A stretch of 64,000 nt of DNA from positions 1-64,000 of the forward strand of contig JADLCX010000058.1 of assembly GCA_020846975.1 (NCBI GenBank), read 5' to 3'. The notes under the pieces are model-generated. The model saw only the letters and a program-made list of their open reading frames with translations, ran no database searches and was not told the DNA's origin. This stretch comes from Phycisphaerales bacterium (lineage in GTDB: Bacteria; Planctomycetota; Phycisphaerae; Phycisphaerales; UBA1924). Made by a program: the position numbers and the translations under genes. This document shows positions 9,416 to 20,342 of the stretch, piece by piece; position 1 is the stretch's first letter; each line of letters starts with the position of its first letter.

Positions 9416-10426
9416 TCATCCGGTTCTGGGGTTCCATTCGCTCGCCGCTGCGAGCCGTTCGTAGGCCTCACGCTCGGGGGGGGTGAGCGTTCGCGGCACC
9501 ACGATGCGAAGTTCGGCGAGAAGGTCGCCGCGTTCGCCGGTGCGCTTGGCGAGCCCCTGCCCGCGGATTCGGAGTTTCTGACCGGATTGTGAACCGGCGG
9601 GCACGGTGACGCGCACGCTGCCGTCGGGTGTGGGCACGTCGATCTTGGCCCCGAGCGCGGCCTCGCTGGGTGTGACAGGTGTCGCGGCCACCAGATCGTG
9701 GCCTCCGGGTGGATCGATGCGGAACCGGGGGTCGGGCGCGATCCGCACGCGGAGGAGCAGGTCGCCCGGGCTCCCGCCGTGGCGGCCCTCGCCGCCTTGA
9801 CCGCCGAGGCGGATTACGGTTCCATCGGTCACGCCGGGCGGGATGCGCACGTCGTATGTGCGAGAGTCGCCGTTGCCGTCGGCGCTGAGAGCGATCTGGC
9901 GAGTGCCGCCCTTGATCGCGTCGAGCAGCGAGACCGTGATCTCGGCCTCGTGGTCGGCTCCCGAGCGAGGACGTGGAGGCCGCGGACCCGCGCGGGTTCC
10001 GCCACCCATGCCCCCGTGGCCGAACGGGCCGCGGAAGTCCATGGAAACTCCGCCACGCCCGCCGAAGAGCGACTCGAAGAAGTCAGAGAAGTCGCCCATC
10101 TCCTCGGTGCTGACCGATCGCTCTCGCGTGCCTCCGAACCCGCCCTCGCCGCCCTCCGACCATCCGCCCCAGCCGGGGGGTGGTCGAAACTCCTGGCCCG
10201 CCTTCCAGTCGGCGCCAAGCGCGTCGTAGCGTTCACGCTTCTTGGGGTCCTTGAGCACCTCGTATGCCTCGCCCAGTTCCTTGAATCGGGCTTCCGCGCC
10301 GGGTTCCTTGTTCACGTCGGGGTGGTACTTCCGAGCCAGCGCGCGGTAGGCGCGCTGGATCTCATCCGTGCCGGCCGTTCGCTCGATCCCGAGCGTCTTG
10401 TAGTAGTCGTGGTACTTGGTCGCCAT
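9416..10426 (-). CDS. DnaJ-class co-chaperone, CbpA-like
   Basis: A 336-residue protein from the ATG at 10426. An N-terminal J domain (HDYYKTLGIE... through about residue 70) has the Hsp70-activating HPD in RKYHPDVNK. A Gly/Phe-rich linker (about 75-150) follows and then the two-lobed DnaJ C-terminal substrate-binding region (about 155-325). The four CxxCxGxG zinc motifs of full DnaJ are absent, so it is of the CbpA or DnaJ type II kind. It would load unfolded proteins onto DnaK. It is divergent from two small heat-shock genes, making a local protein-quality-control cluster. Confidence 0.9.
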   Translation of the reverse strand: MATKYHDYYKTLGIERTAGTDEIQRAYRALARKYHPDVNKEPGAEARFKELGEAYEVLKDPKKRERYDALGADWKAGQEFRPPPGWGGWSEGGEGGFGGTRERSVSTEEMGDFSDFFESLFGGRGGVSMDFRGPFGHGGMGGGTRAGPRPPRPRSGADHEAEITVSLLDAIKGGTRQIALSADGNGDSRTYDVRIPPGVTDGTVIRLGGQGGEGRHGGSPGDLLLRVRIAPDPRFRIDPPGGHDLVAATPVTPSEAALGAKIDVPTPDGSVRVTVPAGSQSGQKLRIRGQGLAKRTGERGDLLAELRIVVPRTLTPPEREAYERLAAASEWNPRTG

Positions 10427-10760
10427 CTTGATCCTGCCACCATCATTCGCGCAGACCGAGCGCCGCGTTGCTTTACCCACACAACCGCCGTGCCACGCCG
10501 GAAGGGTGCCGTTCAGGTTCGCGGCGGGGTAGGGGGCGGGGGACGGGGATATCGGGCGGTCAGGTTGACGACCCGGCAGTCCGCGGTTGCCAAGTTGACA
10601 GGCGAGCTCCGGCCGCGATGGCCCGCCGGGCGGTTCCAGAGGCCTTTCTCGAGACTGGCACGTGGTTTGAAATGGATTTGGCGATGGCCGCGCGGCCGCC
10701 GCAGATCACGAATCAATCCACGTTCCGAGCACCCAACGTCATTCTCAGGAGTCTTGAACC
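10427..10760. other. Divergent promoter region between dnaJ-like and hsp20 genes
   Basis: These 334 bases hold no convincing gene. A ribosome binding site AGGAG (10747-10751) precedes the hsp20 start. I looked for the CIRCE heat-shock operator (TTAGCACTC-N9-GAGTGCTAA) and do not see it. A clear sigma-32-type promoter is not evident either. Confidence 0.5.
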
Positions 10761-11237
10761 ATGAGCGCCTTGTGCACCCCCCGTTCCCTGGCCTTCTCGA
10801 TGCTGTCTCCCGGTTCGGCCGAGCGAGAGCTTGACCGGATGGTGAGCACGTTCTTCGAGGCGTCGCCGTTCGCGTGCGCGTCGGGCGCTGCTCGCAACGT
10901 TGCACGCACCGGCTTCCCCCCGATCAACATCTGGGAGGACGAGCACGCGTTCTCCGTCGAGGCCGAGCTCCCGGGCTTCAGGCTGGCGGAGTTGAACATC
11001 CAACTCGTCGGCAACGAGTTGACCATCTCGGGCACGCGAGAGATCGCCGAGCCGACAGAGGGCCGCGTTCATCGGCGCGAGCGTGCGAGCGGGTGCTTCA
11101 CGCGAACCCTGCGGCTCGGTGCGGACATCGATGCGGAGAAGGTGCACGCGAGCCTGGACTCGGGCGTGCTCACCGTCACGCTCCCGAGGGCCGAGAACGC
11201 CAAGCCCCGCAAGATCGAGATCAAACCGACCGTCTGA
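10761..11237 (+). CDS. Small heat-shock protein, Hsp20 family
   Basis: A 158-residue protein with an alpha-crystallin domain from about 52 to 150. FPPINIWEDEHAFSVEAELPG starts the domain, ELNIQLVGNELTISG is its core strand pair, and LDSGVLTVTLPR carries the conserved G-V-L-T element, with an I-x-I-like tail KIEIKP for oligomer contacts. It is an ATP-independent holdase that keeps unfolding proteins soluble in the cytoplasm. A second hsp20 gene follows 56 bases later on the same strand, so the two are probably co-transcribed. Confidence 0.93.
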   Translation: MSALCTPRSLAFSMLSPGSAERELDRMVSTFFEASPFACASGAARNVARTGFPPINIWEDEHAFSVEAELPGFRLAELNIQLVGNELTISGTREIAEPTEGRVHRRERASGCFTRTLRLGADIDAEKVHASLDSGVLTVTLPRAENAKPRKIEIKPTV

Positions 11238-11293
11238 TCGCGAAGTGTTGCACGACCAATCAAACCTCCCCGACCCACTCAACGAGACACACC

Positions 11294-11713
11294 ATGAACA
11301 GTTCATCCTGCTGCACCACCGCCAACCAGGCCTGCGGATGCGACACCGCCTCGCAGCCTGCTTCCGCCAAGACCCCGACGTACCTGCCGAGCGTTGATGT
11401 TCACGAAACCGCCGATGCGATCGTGATCACGGCCGATGTGCCGGGCGCAAGGTCCGACGGCATCGACCTGACCTTCGAGGACTCGGTGCTGACACTCCGT
11501 GCGGCGGTCTCGCCGCGGAAGCACGAGGCATCGCGGCGTCCCGCGTACCGCGAGTACGGCGTTGGCGACTACGTGAGGAAGTTCTCGGTCCGCGAGTCGA
11601 TCAGCGCCGAACGCATCGGCGCGAGGCTGGCCGACGGCGTACTGACGATCACGCTGCCGAAGGCCGATTCGGTGCGGCCGCGGAAGATCCGTATCGAGGC
11701 CGCGAACAACTGA
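11294..11713 (+). CDS. Small heat-shock protein, Hsp20 family, Cys-rich N-terminus
   Basis: A 139-residue protein from the ATG at 11294. The alpha-crystallin domain spans about 30-137: YLPSVDVHETADAIVITADVPG, GIDLTFEDSVLTLRA, then YVRKFSVRESISAERI and LADGVLTITLPKA, ending KIRIEA. The unusual part is the first 25 residues, MNSSSCCTTANQACGCD, with cysteines at 6, 7, 14 and 16; most Hsp20 N-termini are hydrophobic and poor in cysteine. It is the second gene of an hsp20 pair and is followed by a strong terminator. Confidence 0.92.
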   Translation: MNSSSCCTTANQACGCDTASQPASAKTPTYLPSVDVHETADAIVITADVPGARSDGIDLTFEDSVLTLRAAVSPRKHEASRRPAYREYGVGDYVRKFSVRESISAERIGARLADGVLTITLPKADSVRPRKIRIEAANN

Positions 11714-11751
11714 GCCCCCGCGGCGTAGTGTGCAAGAGTCTCCTCCTCCTC

Positions 11752-11790
11752 AGAGCCGGGCGCCGCCAGAGTGCGGCGCTCGGCTCTGTT
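11752..11790 (+). terminator. Terminator after the hsp20 pair
   Basis: A 15-base stem, AGAGCCGGGCGCCGC (11752-11766) with GCGGCGCTCGGCTCT (11773-11787), has one G-T wobble and a CAGAGT loop, and runs into GTTT. The T-tract is short, but the stem is long and it lies 38 bases after the second hsp20 stop. Confidence 0.75.
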
Positions 11791-12012
11791 TCGGGGGGAT
11801 TGGCACGGTGCGTTGTCCGTGGCCGAGCGCCGGTTTCTACCGCGCAACGCGACCTCGCAACCGGCGAGGCGATCGGTCAGACTCGTGCCGCACGGGTCCG
11901 CTGGGCAAGTGTTGAGGCGCGGGCTCAATCGTGCTCGGGGCGGACGGTTCGTAGAGAGCGAAGAGCAGTGAAGCCGACACGGGCCGCGAGCGCGGAACGC
12001 AGGAGGTTTCAC

Positions 12013-12815
12013 GTGTTCATGCAGATCGTGTCCGCCGTACTCGTTCTCGCGTTGTCGATTGCCCAGGCCGGGGCGCAGGCGCCGACGACGAAGCCGCCGA
12101 ACATCCTGGTGATCTGGGGCGATGACATCGACCAGTTCAACGTCAGCGCCTAGAACAACGGGATGATGGGCTGCCGCACGCCCGACATCGACCGCATCGC
12201 CAGGGAAGGCGCGATCTTCACGGACTGGTATGGGCAGCAATCCGGCACGGCCGGACGCGCGGCGTTCATTACCGGGCAATCGCCGATTCGCACTGGGCTC
12301 ACCAAAGTGGGCCTGCCCGGCAAGCCCGAGGGGATGAAGAAGGAAGACCCGACGATCGCCACGCTGCTTCGCGGGAAGGGGTACGTGACCGGTCAGCTCG
12401 GGAAGAACCACCTCGGTGATCGTGACGAGATGCTACCGACCGCGCACGGGTTCGACGAGTTCTTCGGCAATCTCTACCACCTCAACGCCGAGGAGGAGCC
12501 GGAGAATCCTGATTATCCTCCGAATCCAGAGTTCAAGAAGCGATTCGGGCCGCGCGGCGTGATCCACAGTTTCGCGGACGGACGCATCACCGACACCGGG
12601 CCGTTGACCCGCAAGCGGATCGAGACGATCGATGAGGAGGTTACCGAGAAGGCCCTGGACTTCATGGACCGCGCCAAGAAGGCCGACAAGCCGTTCTTTG
12701 TCTGGTGGAACTCGACGCGGATGCACGTCTTTACACACCTGAAGCCCGAATCGGACGGCAAGACGGGATTCGGCATCTACGCCGACGGCATGGTCGAGCA
12801 CGACGGACACGTCGG
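12013..12815 (+). pseudogene. Decayed arylsulfatase (in-frame stop, lost catalytic Cys, 3' truncation)
   Basis: An AGGAGG at 12001-12006 precedes a GTG (12013) or ATG (12019) start, a signal peptide ending AGAQA and the sulfatase opening PPNILVIWGDDIDQFNVSA. A TAG at 12151-12153 then interrupts the frame, which continues as NNGMMGCRTPDIDRIAREGA, and the family consensus has Tyr at the stop position. The activation site reads QQSGTAGRAAFITGQ, where related enzymes have Cys in CTAGR, the residue converted to formylglycine. The match runs through KPFFVWWNSTRMH to IYADGMVEHDGHVG near 12815 and then stops, leaving out about half of a normal sulfatase. Three independent lesions make function very unlikely. 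Confidence 0.85.
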
Positions 12816-12902
12816 GTGGGTCGTCGGCTCGTGCGGGCCAATCGGGACCGGCCGCATCGGGATGGCACACTCGGGCGAGTCAGGGATTCAGAGGTTGAGA
12901 AC

Positions 12903-12925
12903 CGCCGCCCCGCGCCGGGGCGGCG
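12903..12925. other. Perfect GC hairpin between sulfatase remnant and CMD gene
   Basis: CGCCGCCCCG (12903-12912) pairs perfectly with CGGGGCGGCG (12916-12925) around a three-base loop. No T-run follows. It lies in the 170 bases between the point where sulfatase similarity ends and the next gene, so it may be part of an original intergenic region joined to the truncated sulfatase. Confidence 0.4.
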
Positions 12926-12984
12926 AGAAGAGCGTTCACGACCCTATTCTGATGCGTCCCCCGCACCCGTTCGTGAGGTACCTC

Positions 12985-13365
12985 ATGTCCAGAGCGAGAC
13001 CGCGCACGTCATCCCGCCGATCTGTTTCCCACAACGCCAGAGCGTCGAACGTGCCCGCGACGTTCAAGGCGTTCATCACCCGGTTTCCGGAGTTGGGGCG
13101 TGCTCACGAATCGGTCGCGCGGGCGGTTGAGGCCGCCGGACCTCTCGAGGCCAGGACGCTCGCGCTGATCAAGATCGGCATCTGTGTCGGCGCCGGTCTG
13201 GAGTCCGCGCTCCGCAGCCACGTTCGACGTGCGATGCATCATGGCGCGAGCGAGCGAGAGGTCGAGCAGGCGATCCTGCTGGGCATGAACACGGTCGGTT
13301 TCCCTCGGACCGCCGCGGCGTGGAGCTGGGCGCAGGAGCAGTTTGCACGGGGGCGGGAGCGGTGA
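12985..13365 (+). CDS. Carboxymuconolactone decarboxylase/AhpD-like protein
   Basis: About 126 residues from the ATG at 12985, which has GTGAGG a few bases upstream. FKAFITRFPELGRAH and GPLEARTLALIKIGICVGAG, followed by SHVRRAMHHGASEREVEQAI and TVGFPRTAAAWSWAQE, match the all-helical CMD fold. The redox CxxC of AhpD is absent; a single Cys and the SHVRRA helix place it with the non-AhpD members of unknown activity. The frame is continuous with the sulfatase remnant upstream, but there is no functional reason to read them as one protein. It ends one base before the convergent phosphatase gene. Confidence 0.8.
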   Translation: MSRARPRTSSRRSVSHNARASNVPATFKAFITRFPELGRAHESVARAVEAAGPLEARTLALIKIGICVGAGLESALRSHVRRAMHHGASEREVEQAILLGMNTVGFPRTAAAWSWAQEQFARGRER

Positions 13366-13366
13366 C

Positions 13367-14572
13367 TCAGCGGGCGGCGGGACCGGACCAGTCGATCGCG
13401 ACAGCCGAAACGTCATCCTCGAACCCTTCGCAGCCCGCCCACTCGGCCAGCGACGACACGGCCCGTTCGAGCGCGACGCCGGGGTCGAGGCGGGCCAGTT
13501 CGGCCAGCGAGCCGGTCAATCTGACGATGCCGTACGACTCCGCGTCGCTGACGCGGTGCTGCTCGAACAGCCCGTCGGAGTAGAGGTGCAGGCGGTCGCC
13601 GGGTTCAAGTTGGATCGACTCCTCCTCGTAGTCGGCATCGCTCACGATCGCGATGGGCAGGCCGCCGGCATCGCCGAGAGGCACGGGCTTGCCGTTGCGG
13701 ATGATGATCGGGAGCGGGTGGCCGGCGCGGGCCAGGCGCAGGAAGCCTGAGTGCGTGTCGAGGACGCACAGGATCGTGGTCAGGAACCGCCCATCGCTCT
13801 CTTCGGATCGGAAGCGGCGGTTGAGTTCGACGGCGATCTGCGCCGGCGCGCGAACTGTGCCCAGGCCGCTCGATCCCGAAAGGTCGCGCAGCAGCGACGC
13901 CGCCTCGGGCACCGGCGCGAGCGCGTGCATGGCCGTGACCGAGAGCAGCGCGGCGGGCACCCCGTGGCCGCTGACATCGATCACGAACGCGACGAGAAAA
14001 CGGTCTTCGAGCAGGTGCAGACCGATGGCATCGCCGGCGAGCGCGTCGGTCGGGACGTACTTCCAGGCGGTGCGGACCGAGCGAGTCACGATGTTCTCGC
14101 GCGGCAGCATGGCGCGCTGGACGCGGGCCGCCGCGGCGAGGTCCTGTCGGATGCGATCGCCGGCCTCGCGCAGCTCGATGTTCTGGCGGCTGAGCGTGCG
14201 CTCCAGCCGCACGATCCGCTCGCCCGCCAGCAGGCGGACGCGCAGTTCTTCCTTGTCAAAGGGCTTGGACAGAAAGTCGTCGGCGCCAACCTCGATGCCC
14301 GCAACGACATCGGTCTTGTCGGAACGGCCGGTGAGCATGAGGATGTACACGAATCTTGCGGACTCAACGCCGCGGATGCGACGGATCAGGTCGAGGCCCG
14401 AGAGCCGGGGCATCTCCCAGTCGGTGATGACCAGGTCGAACGGGGCGGTGTTGTAGAGATCCCAGGCCTCTTCGCCATCGGCGGCCGCCGCGACCTCGTG
14501 GCCGAGGGCCTCGAGCTGGCGGACGACCGACCCGCGGGTGATCCGCTCATCTTCGGCGACCAGGATGCGCAT
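13367..14572 (-). CDS. Response regulator with PP2C-type (SpoIIE/RsbU) phosphatase domain
   Basis: A 401-residue protein. Residues 1-120 are a receiver domain with the acidic pair DE near the start, phospho-acceptor Asp in FDLVITDWEMP, Thr in MLTGRSDKT and Lys in LSKPFDKEE. A helical linker (about 125-165) leads to a SpoIIE/PP2C domain: FVIDVSGHGVPAALLS holds the metal-binding D-x-S-G-H-G, with later GDRLHLYSDGLFEQ. Such proteins dephosphorylate an anti-anti-sigma factor in partner-switching pathways when the receiver is phosphorylated. Its start codon overlaps the stop of the HPt gene by one base, so it is the last gene of a three-gene phosphorelay operon. No STAS/anti-sigma partner is in the window. 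Confidence 0.9.
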   Translation of the reverse strand: MRILVAEDERITRGSVVRQLEALGHEVAAAADGEEAWDLYNTAPFDLVITDWEMPRLSGLDLIRRIRGVESARFVYILMLTGRSDKTDVVAGIEVGADDFLSKPFDKEELRVRLLAGERIVRLERTLSRQNIELREAGDRIRQDLAAAARVQRAMLPRENIVTRSVRTAWKYVPTDALAGDAIGLHLLEDRFLVAFVIDVSGHGVPAALLSVTAMHALAPVPEAASLLRDLSGSSGLGTVRAPAQIAVELNRRFRSEESDGRFLTTILCVLDTHSGFLRLARAGHPLPIIIRNGKPVPLGDAGGLPIAIVSDADYEEESIQLEPGDRLHLYSDGLFEQHRVSDAESYGIVRLTGSLAELARLDPGVALERAVSSLAEWAGCEGFEDDVSAVAIDWSGPAAR

Positions 14573-14899
14573 CAGGCCCTCGCCTTGACAAAGGCGTTCA
14601 GTTCGTCGATGAGGCCGCTCAGCATCGTTGCGAGCGTCTCGGTCGCGGCGGCGGCAGGGGCCAGGTCGCCGCTTTTTCCGAGTTTCTCGACCTCGAGCGC
14701 GGCGGCCTGGGCGCGCGGGGCACAGAAGTTGGAGATCATGCCCTTGAGCGCATGGGCCGCGCGGCCGACTCCCGCGGCATCGCCCGCGCCGATGGCGCGT
14801 CGGATGTCGGCCACGAGCGATGGGCCGTCGCCCGTGAGCATTTCGACGGTCTCGGCCAGAAAAGCGATGTCGTTGTCAACCCGATCCATCAACTCGGTC

Positions 14900-14919
<20 letters not shown>
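14572..14919 (-). CDS. Histidine phosphotransfer (HPt) protein
   Basis: A 115-residue all-helical protein. GVGRAAHALKGMISNF carries the phospho-accepting His of the HPt H-x-L-K-G motif near residue 57. A separate HPt shuttles phosphate from a hybrid kinase receiver to a terminal response regulator. The start lies 20 bases inside the upstream hybrid kinase gene, and its stop overlaps the start of the REC-phosphatase gene by one base, so the three are translationally coupled and almost surely work together. Confidence 0.93.
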
Positions 14920-18259
<3,340 letters not shown>

Positions 18260-18349
18260 AAACGCGCACGCCCGCCCGCTGGGAGTGGGACAGGTGAGCG
18301 AGCGGGCGCTTCGTCCGGTTCGGCGCTCGCGGGCAACGTCACGAGAGCA

Positions 18350-19075
18350 TCAGTGCTTCGGCCGATTCCCGAGCCACGCGGCGTGCAGTTCCCGTACGGC
18401 GGTGATCGCTTCGTCGGCGGTGTCCAGACAGCGCGGGATGTTGAAGTCCTCCGGACTGGCCAGGGCCAGCCGCGGATCGAGCATGCTCGTGCGCGCCCAA
18501 TCGACCATGCCCTTCCACATCTTGCCGACGAAGATGAGCGGCACGTTGTCGACGTGTCGGACCTGCAGCAACTGCCAGATCATCATCGACTCCAGGACCG
18601 TGCCAATCCCTCCGGGCACGACCACGAAAGCGTCGGAGGCGATCACGAAGTGGTGGAGGCGGCTGAAAAACGTCTTGTGCTCGAAGGCCTGCTCGACGAA
18701 CGGGTTCACCTCCTGCTCGAAGGGCAGGTCGACACGTATACCCATCGAGCCGGTATCCCGGCCTGTGCTGGTGGCGCCTTCGTTGGCCGCCTGCATGAGG
18801 CCCGGCCCGCCGCCGGTAACGATATCGCAGCCCATGTCGGTCAGGGCCGCGGCGACGCGTTTGACCTCTTCGTACACAAACGTGCCCGGCTTGGCCCGCG
18901 CCGATCCGAAGATCGCCACTCGGTAGCGGTCCCGCTTGGTCGGGCGCAGCCGCGTGAGGTTGTTCACGGCTTCCCACAGCGTCATCACCGTTGTGGTGAG
19001 AATCTGCTTGACTCCCTCCTCATCGGACAGGCTGACGTGCTGCGGCCCATGGATCGACTTCGGATCATTCGCCAT
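18350..19075 (-). CDS. LOG family (TIGR00730) Rossmann-fold protein
   Basis: A 241-residue protein with the defining motifs GGGPGLMQAANEGA (about 88-101) and PGGIGTVLE (about 155-163). Family members cleave cytokinin-type nucleoside 5'-monophosphates or other nucleotides to free base plus ribose 5-phosphate; the old label 'lysine decarboxylase' is wrong for the family. The N-terminal ~50 residues are an extension seen in longer LOG proteins. Its start lies 11 bases inside the end of the acetate kinase gene, so it is the last gene of the phosphoketolase operon. A nucleotide-cleaving role releasing pentose phosphate would fit there, by inference. Confidence 0.88.
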   Translation of the reverse strand: MANDPKSIHGPQHVSLSDEEGVKQILTTTVMTLWEAVNNLTRLRPTKRDRYRVAIFGSARAKPGTFVYEEVKRVAAALTDMGCDIVTGGGPGLMQAANEGATSTGRDTGSMGIRVDLPFEQEVNPFVEQAFEHKTFFSRLHHFVIASDAFVVVPGGIGTVLESMMIWQLLQVRHVDNVPLIFVGKMWKGMVDWARTSMLDPRLALASPEDFNIPRCLDTADEAITAVRELHAAWLGNRPKH

Positions 19076-20315
19076 GTGGGTCTCCGTTCTGAGCGGCGAC
19101 TCCGCCGCCCGCGATGGGTTCGGTGCCTCGCCCGTGAACGATGCGCATCGTGTGCCGGGCGATCACGAGTTCTTCGTCGGTCGGGATTACATAGGCCCGC
19201 ACGCGGCTGCGGTCGGCGCTGATCCGACATCGGCCCGCGGCGTTGGCCGAGCGGTCGATGTCGACGCCTGCCCAGCCGCACGCAAGGCAGACGGCCTCGC
19301 GGATCTCGGGTGAGTTCTCGCCGATGCCGCCGGTGAAGACCAGACCGTCGAGCCCCCCGAGCGCGGCCACGAGCGAGCCGATCTCACGCGAGATGCGGTA
19401 CTCGAAGAGATGGGTCGCCTCGGCCGCCTCGGTTCGGTCGCTGTCCAGAAGGGTCCGCATGTCTCCGGATAATCCTGATACGCCGAGCAGGCCCGATTCG
19501 TGGTAGAGGAGTTGTTCGAGTTGATCGACGCTCAGGCCGTGGTGGCGCTGAAGGTGGATGAGCACTCCCGGATCGATCGATCCGCATCGGGTGCTCATCA
19601 CCAGGCCGTCGAGCGCTGAGAACCCCATCGTGGTTGCAATACTCGCACGATTGTGCATGGCACACAGGCTCGCGCCCGCGCCCAGATGCGCAACGATCGT
19701 CCGCCCTGACGCGGCCGGGGCGTCCACATCTCCCAGCCGGCCGGCGATCGACTCGTAAGAGAGACCGTGAAACCCGTACCGGCGAATGCCCCGCCCGGCG
19801 TACATCCTCGGAATGGCGCACATCTGGGCGACGGGAGGTTGGGTGCGGTGGAATGCGGTGTCGAAGCACGCGACTTGGGGGAGCGTCGGGGCGAGAGCGA
19901 TGATCGTGCGGATGGCCGCGAGGCTCTGAGGCTGGTGCAGGGGGGCCAGGGGTGTCAGCGCGTCGAGCGACTCCAGCGTGCCGCCGTCGACCACCATCGG
20001 CGTCGCAAACCTTTCGCCGCCGTGCACGACACGATGGCCGACCGCGATGAGCCGCAGGTCCCGCGGCGGCAGGCCGCGCGTGCCGAGCCATTCGAGCACG
20101 AACGCCGCTGCGCCCGCGTGTCCGGGCGGGTTGTTCCTCGGCCAGGATCGCTCATCCACCGGCCTGCCCGAGCCGTCGAAGGCCTGAAAGACCGCCGAAT
20201 CCTGAACAGCGGTAACACGCCCCCGCAGTTCAAGCGTCGGGGGCGTGGTTGCGCGGAACAACGCGAACTTGAGACTCGAGGAGCCGGCGTTGAGCGTCAG
20301 AAGAGCATCGGCCAT
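19065..20315 (-). CDS. ackA: Acetate kinase
   Basis: A 416-residue protein from the ATG at 20315; a Met three codons earlier is possible. It opens with LLTLNAGSSSLKFALFRA, the AckA signature, and has the second family signature region around FDTAFHRTQPP, YGFHGLSYESIA, HLGAGASLCAM and VFTGGIGENSPEIR. The ATPase-superfamily enzyme interconverts acetyl phosphate + ADP and acetate + ATP in the cytoplasm. The phosphoketolase gene ends 27 bases upstream, so AckA directly uses the acetyl phosphate made by Xfp. The C-terminus is about 20 residues longer than usual and Gly-rich (RGTEPIAGGG). Confidence 0.95.
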   Translation of the reverse strand: MADALLTLNAGSSSLKFALFRATTPPTLELRGRVTAVQDSAVFQAFDGSGRPVDERSWPRNNPPGHAGAAAFVLEWLGTRGLPPRDLRLIAVGHRVVHGGERFATPMVVDGGTLESLDALTPLAPLHQPQSLAAIRTIIALAPTLPQVACFDTAFHRTQPPVAQMCAIPRMYAGRGIRRYGFHGLSYESIAGRLGDVDAPAASGRTIVAHLGAGASLCAMHNRASIATTMGFSALDGLVMSTRCGSIDPGVLIHLQRHHGLSVDQLEQLLYHESGLLGVSGLSGDMRTLLDSDRTEAAEATHLFEYRISREIGSLVAALGGLDGLVFTGGIGENSPEIREAVCLACGWAGVDIDRSANAAGRCRISADRSRVRAYVIPTDEELVIARHTMRIVHGRGTEPIAGGGVAAQNGDPHGE

Positions 20316-20342
20316 GCGCAACAACTCCGGACATGCATCGGC

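Noticed and set aside
12151-12153. TAG in the sulfatase read as a recoded amino acid
   Set aside because: The catalytic Cys is also lost and the 3' half is missing, so decay explains everything without recoding.
12163-13365. A sulfatase-CMD fusion protein of 400 residues
   Set aside because: The frame is open by chance through about 170 bases with no domain similarity, and the CMD part has its own start with a ribosome binding site.
18350-19075. Lysine decarboxylase
   Set aside because: The PGGxGTxxE and GGGPGLM motifs define the LOG/TIGR00730 family; the decarboxylase label is historical and there is no PLP site.
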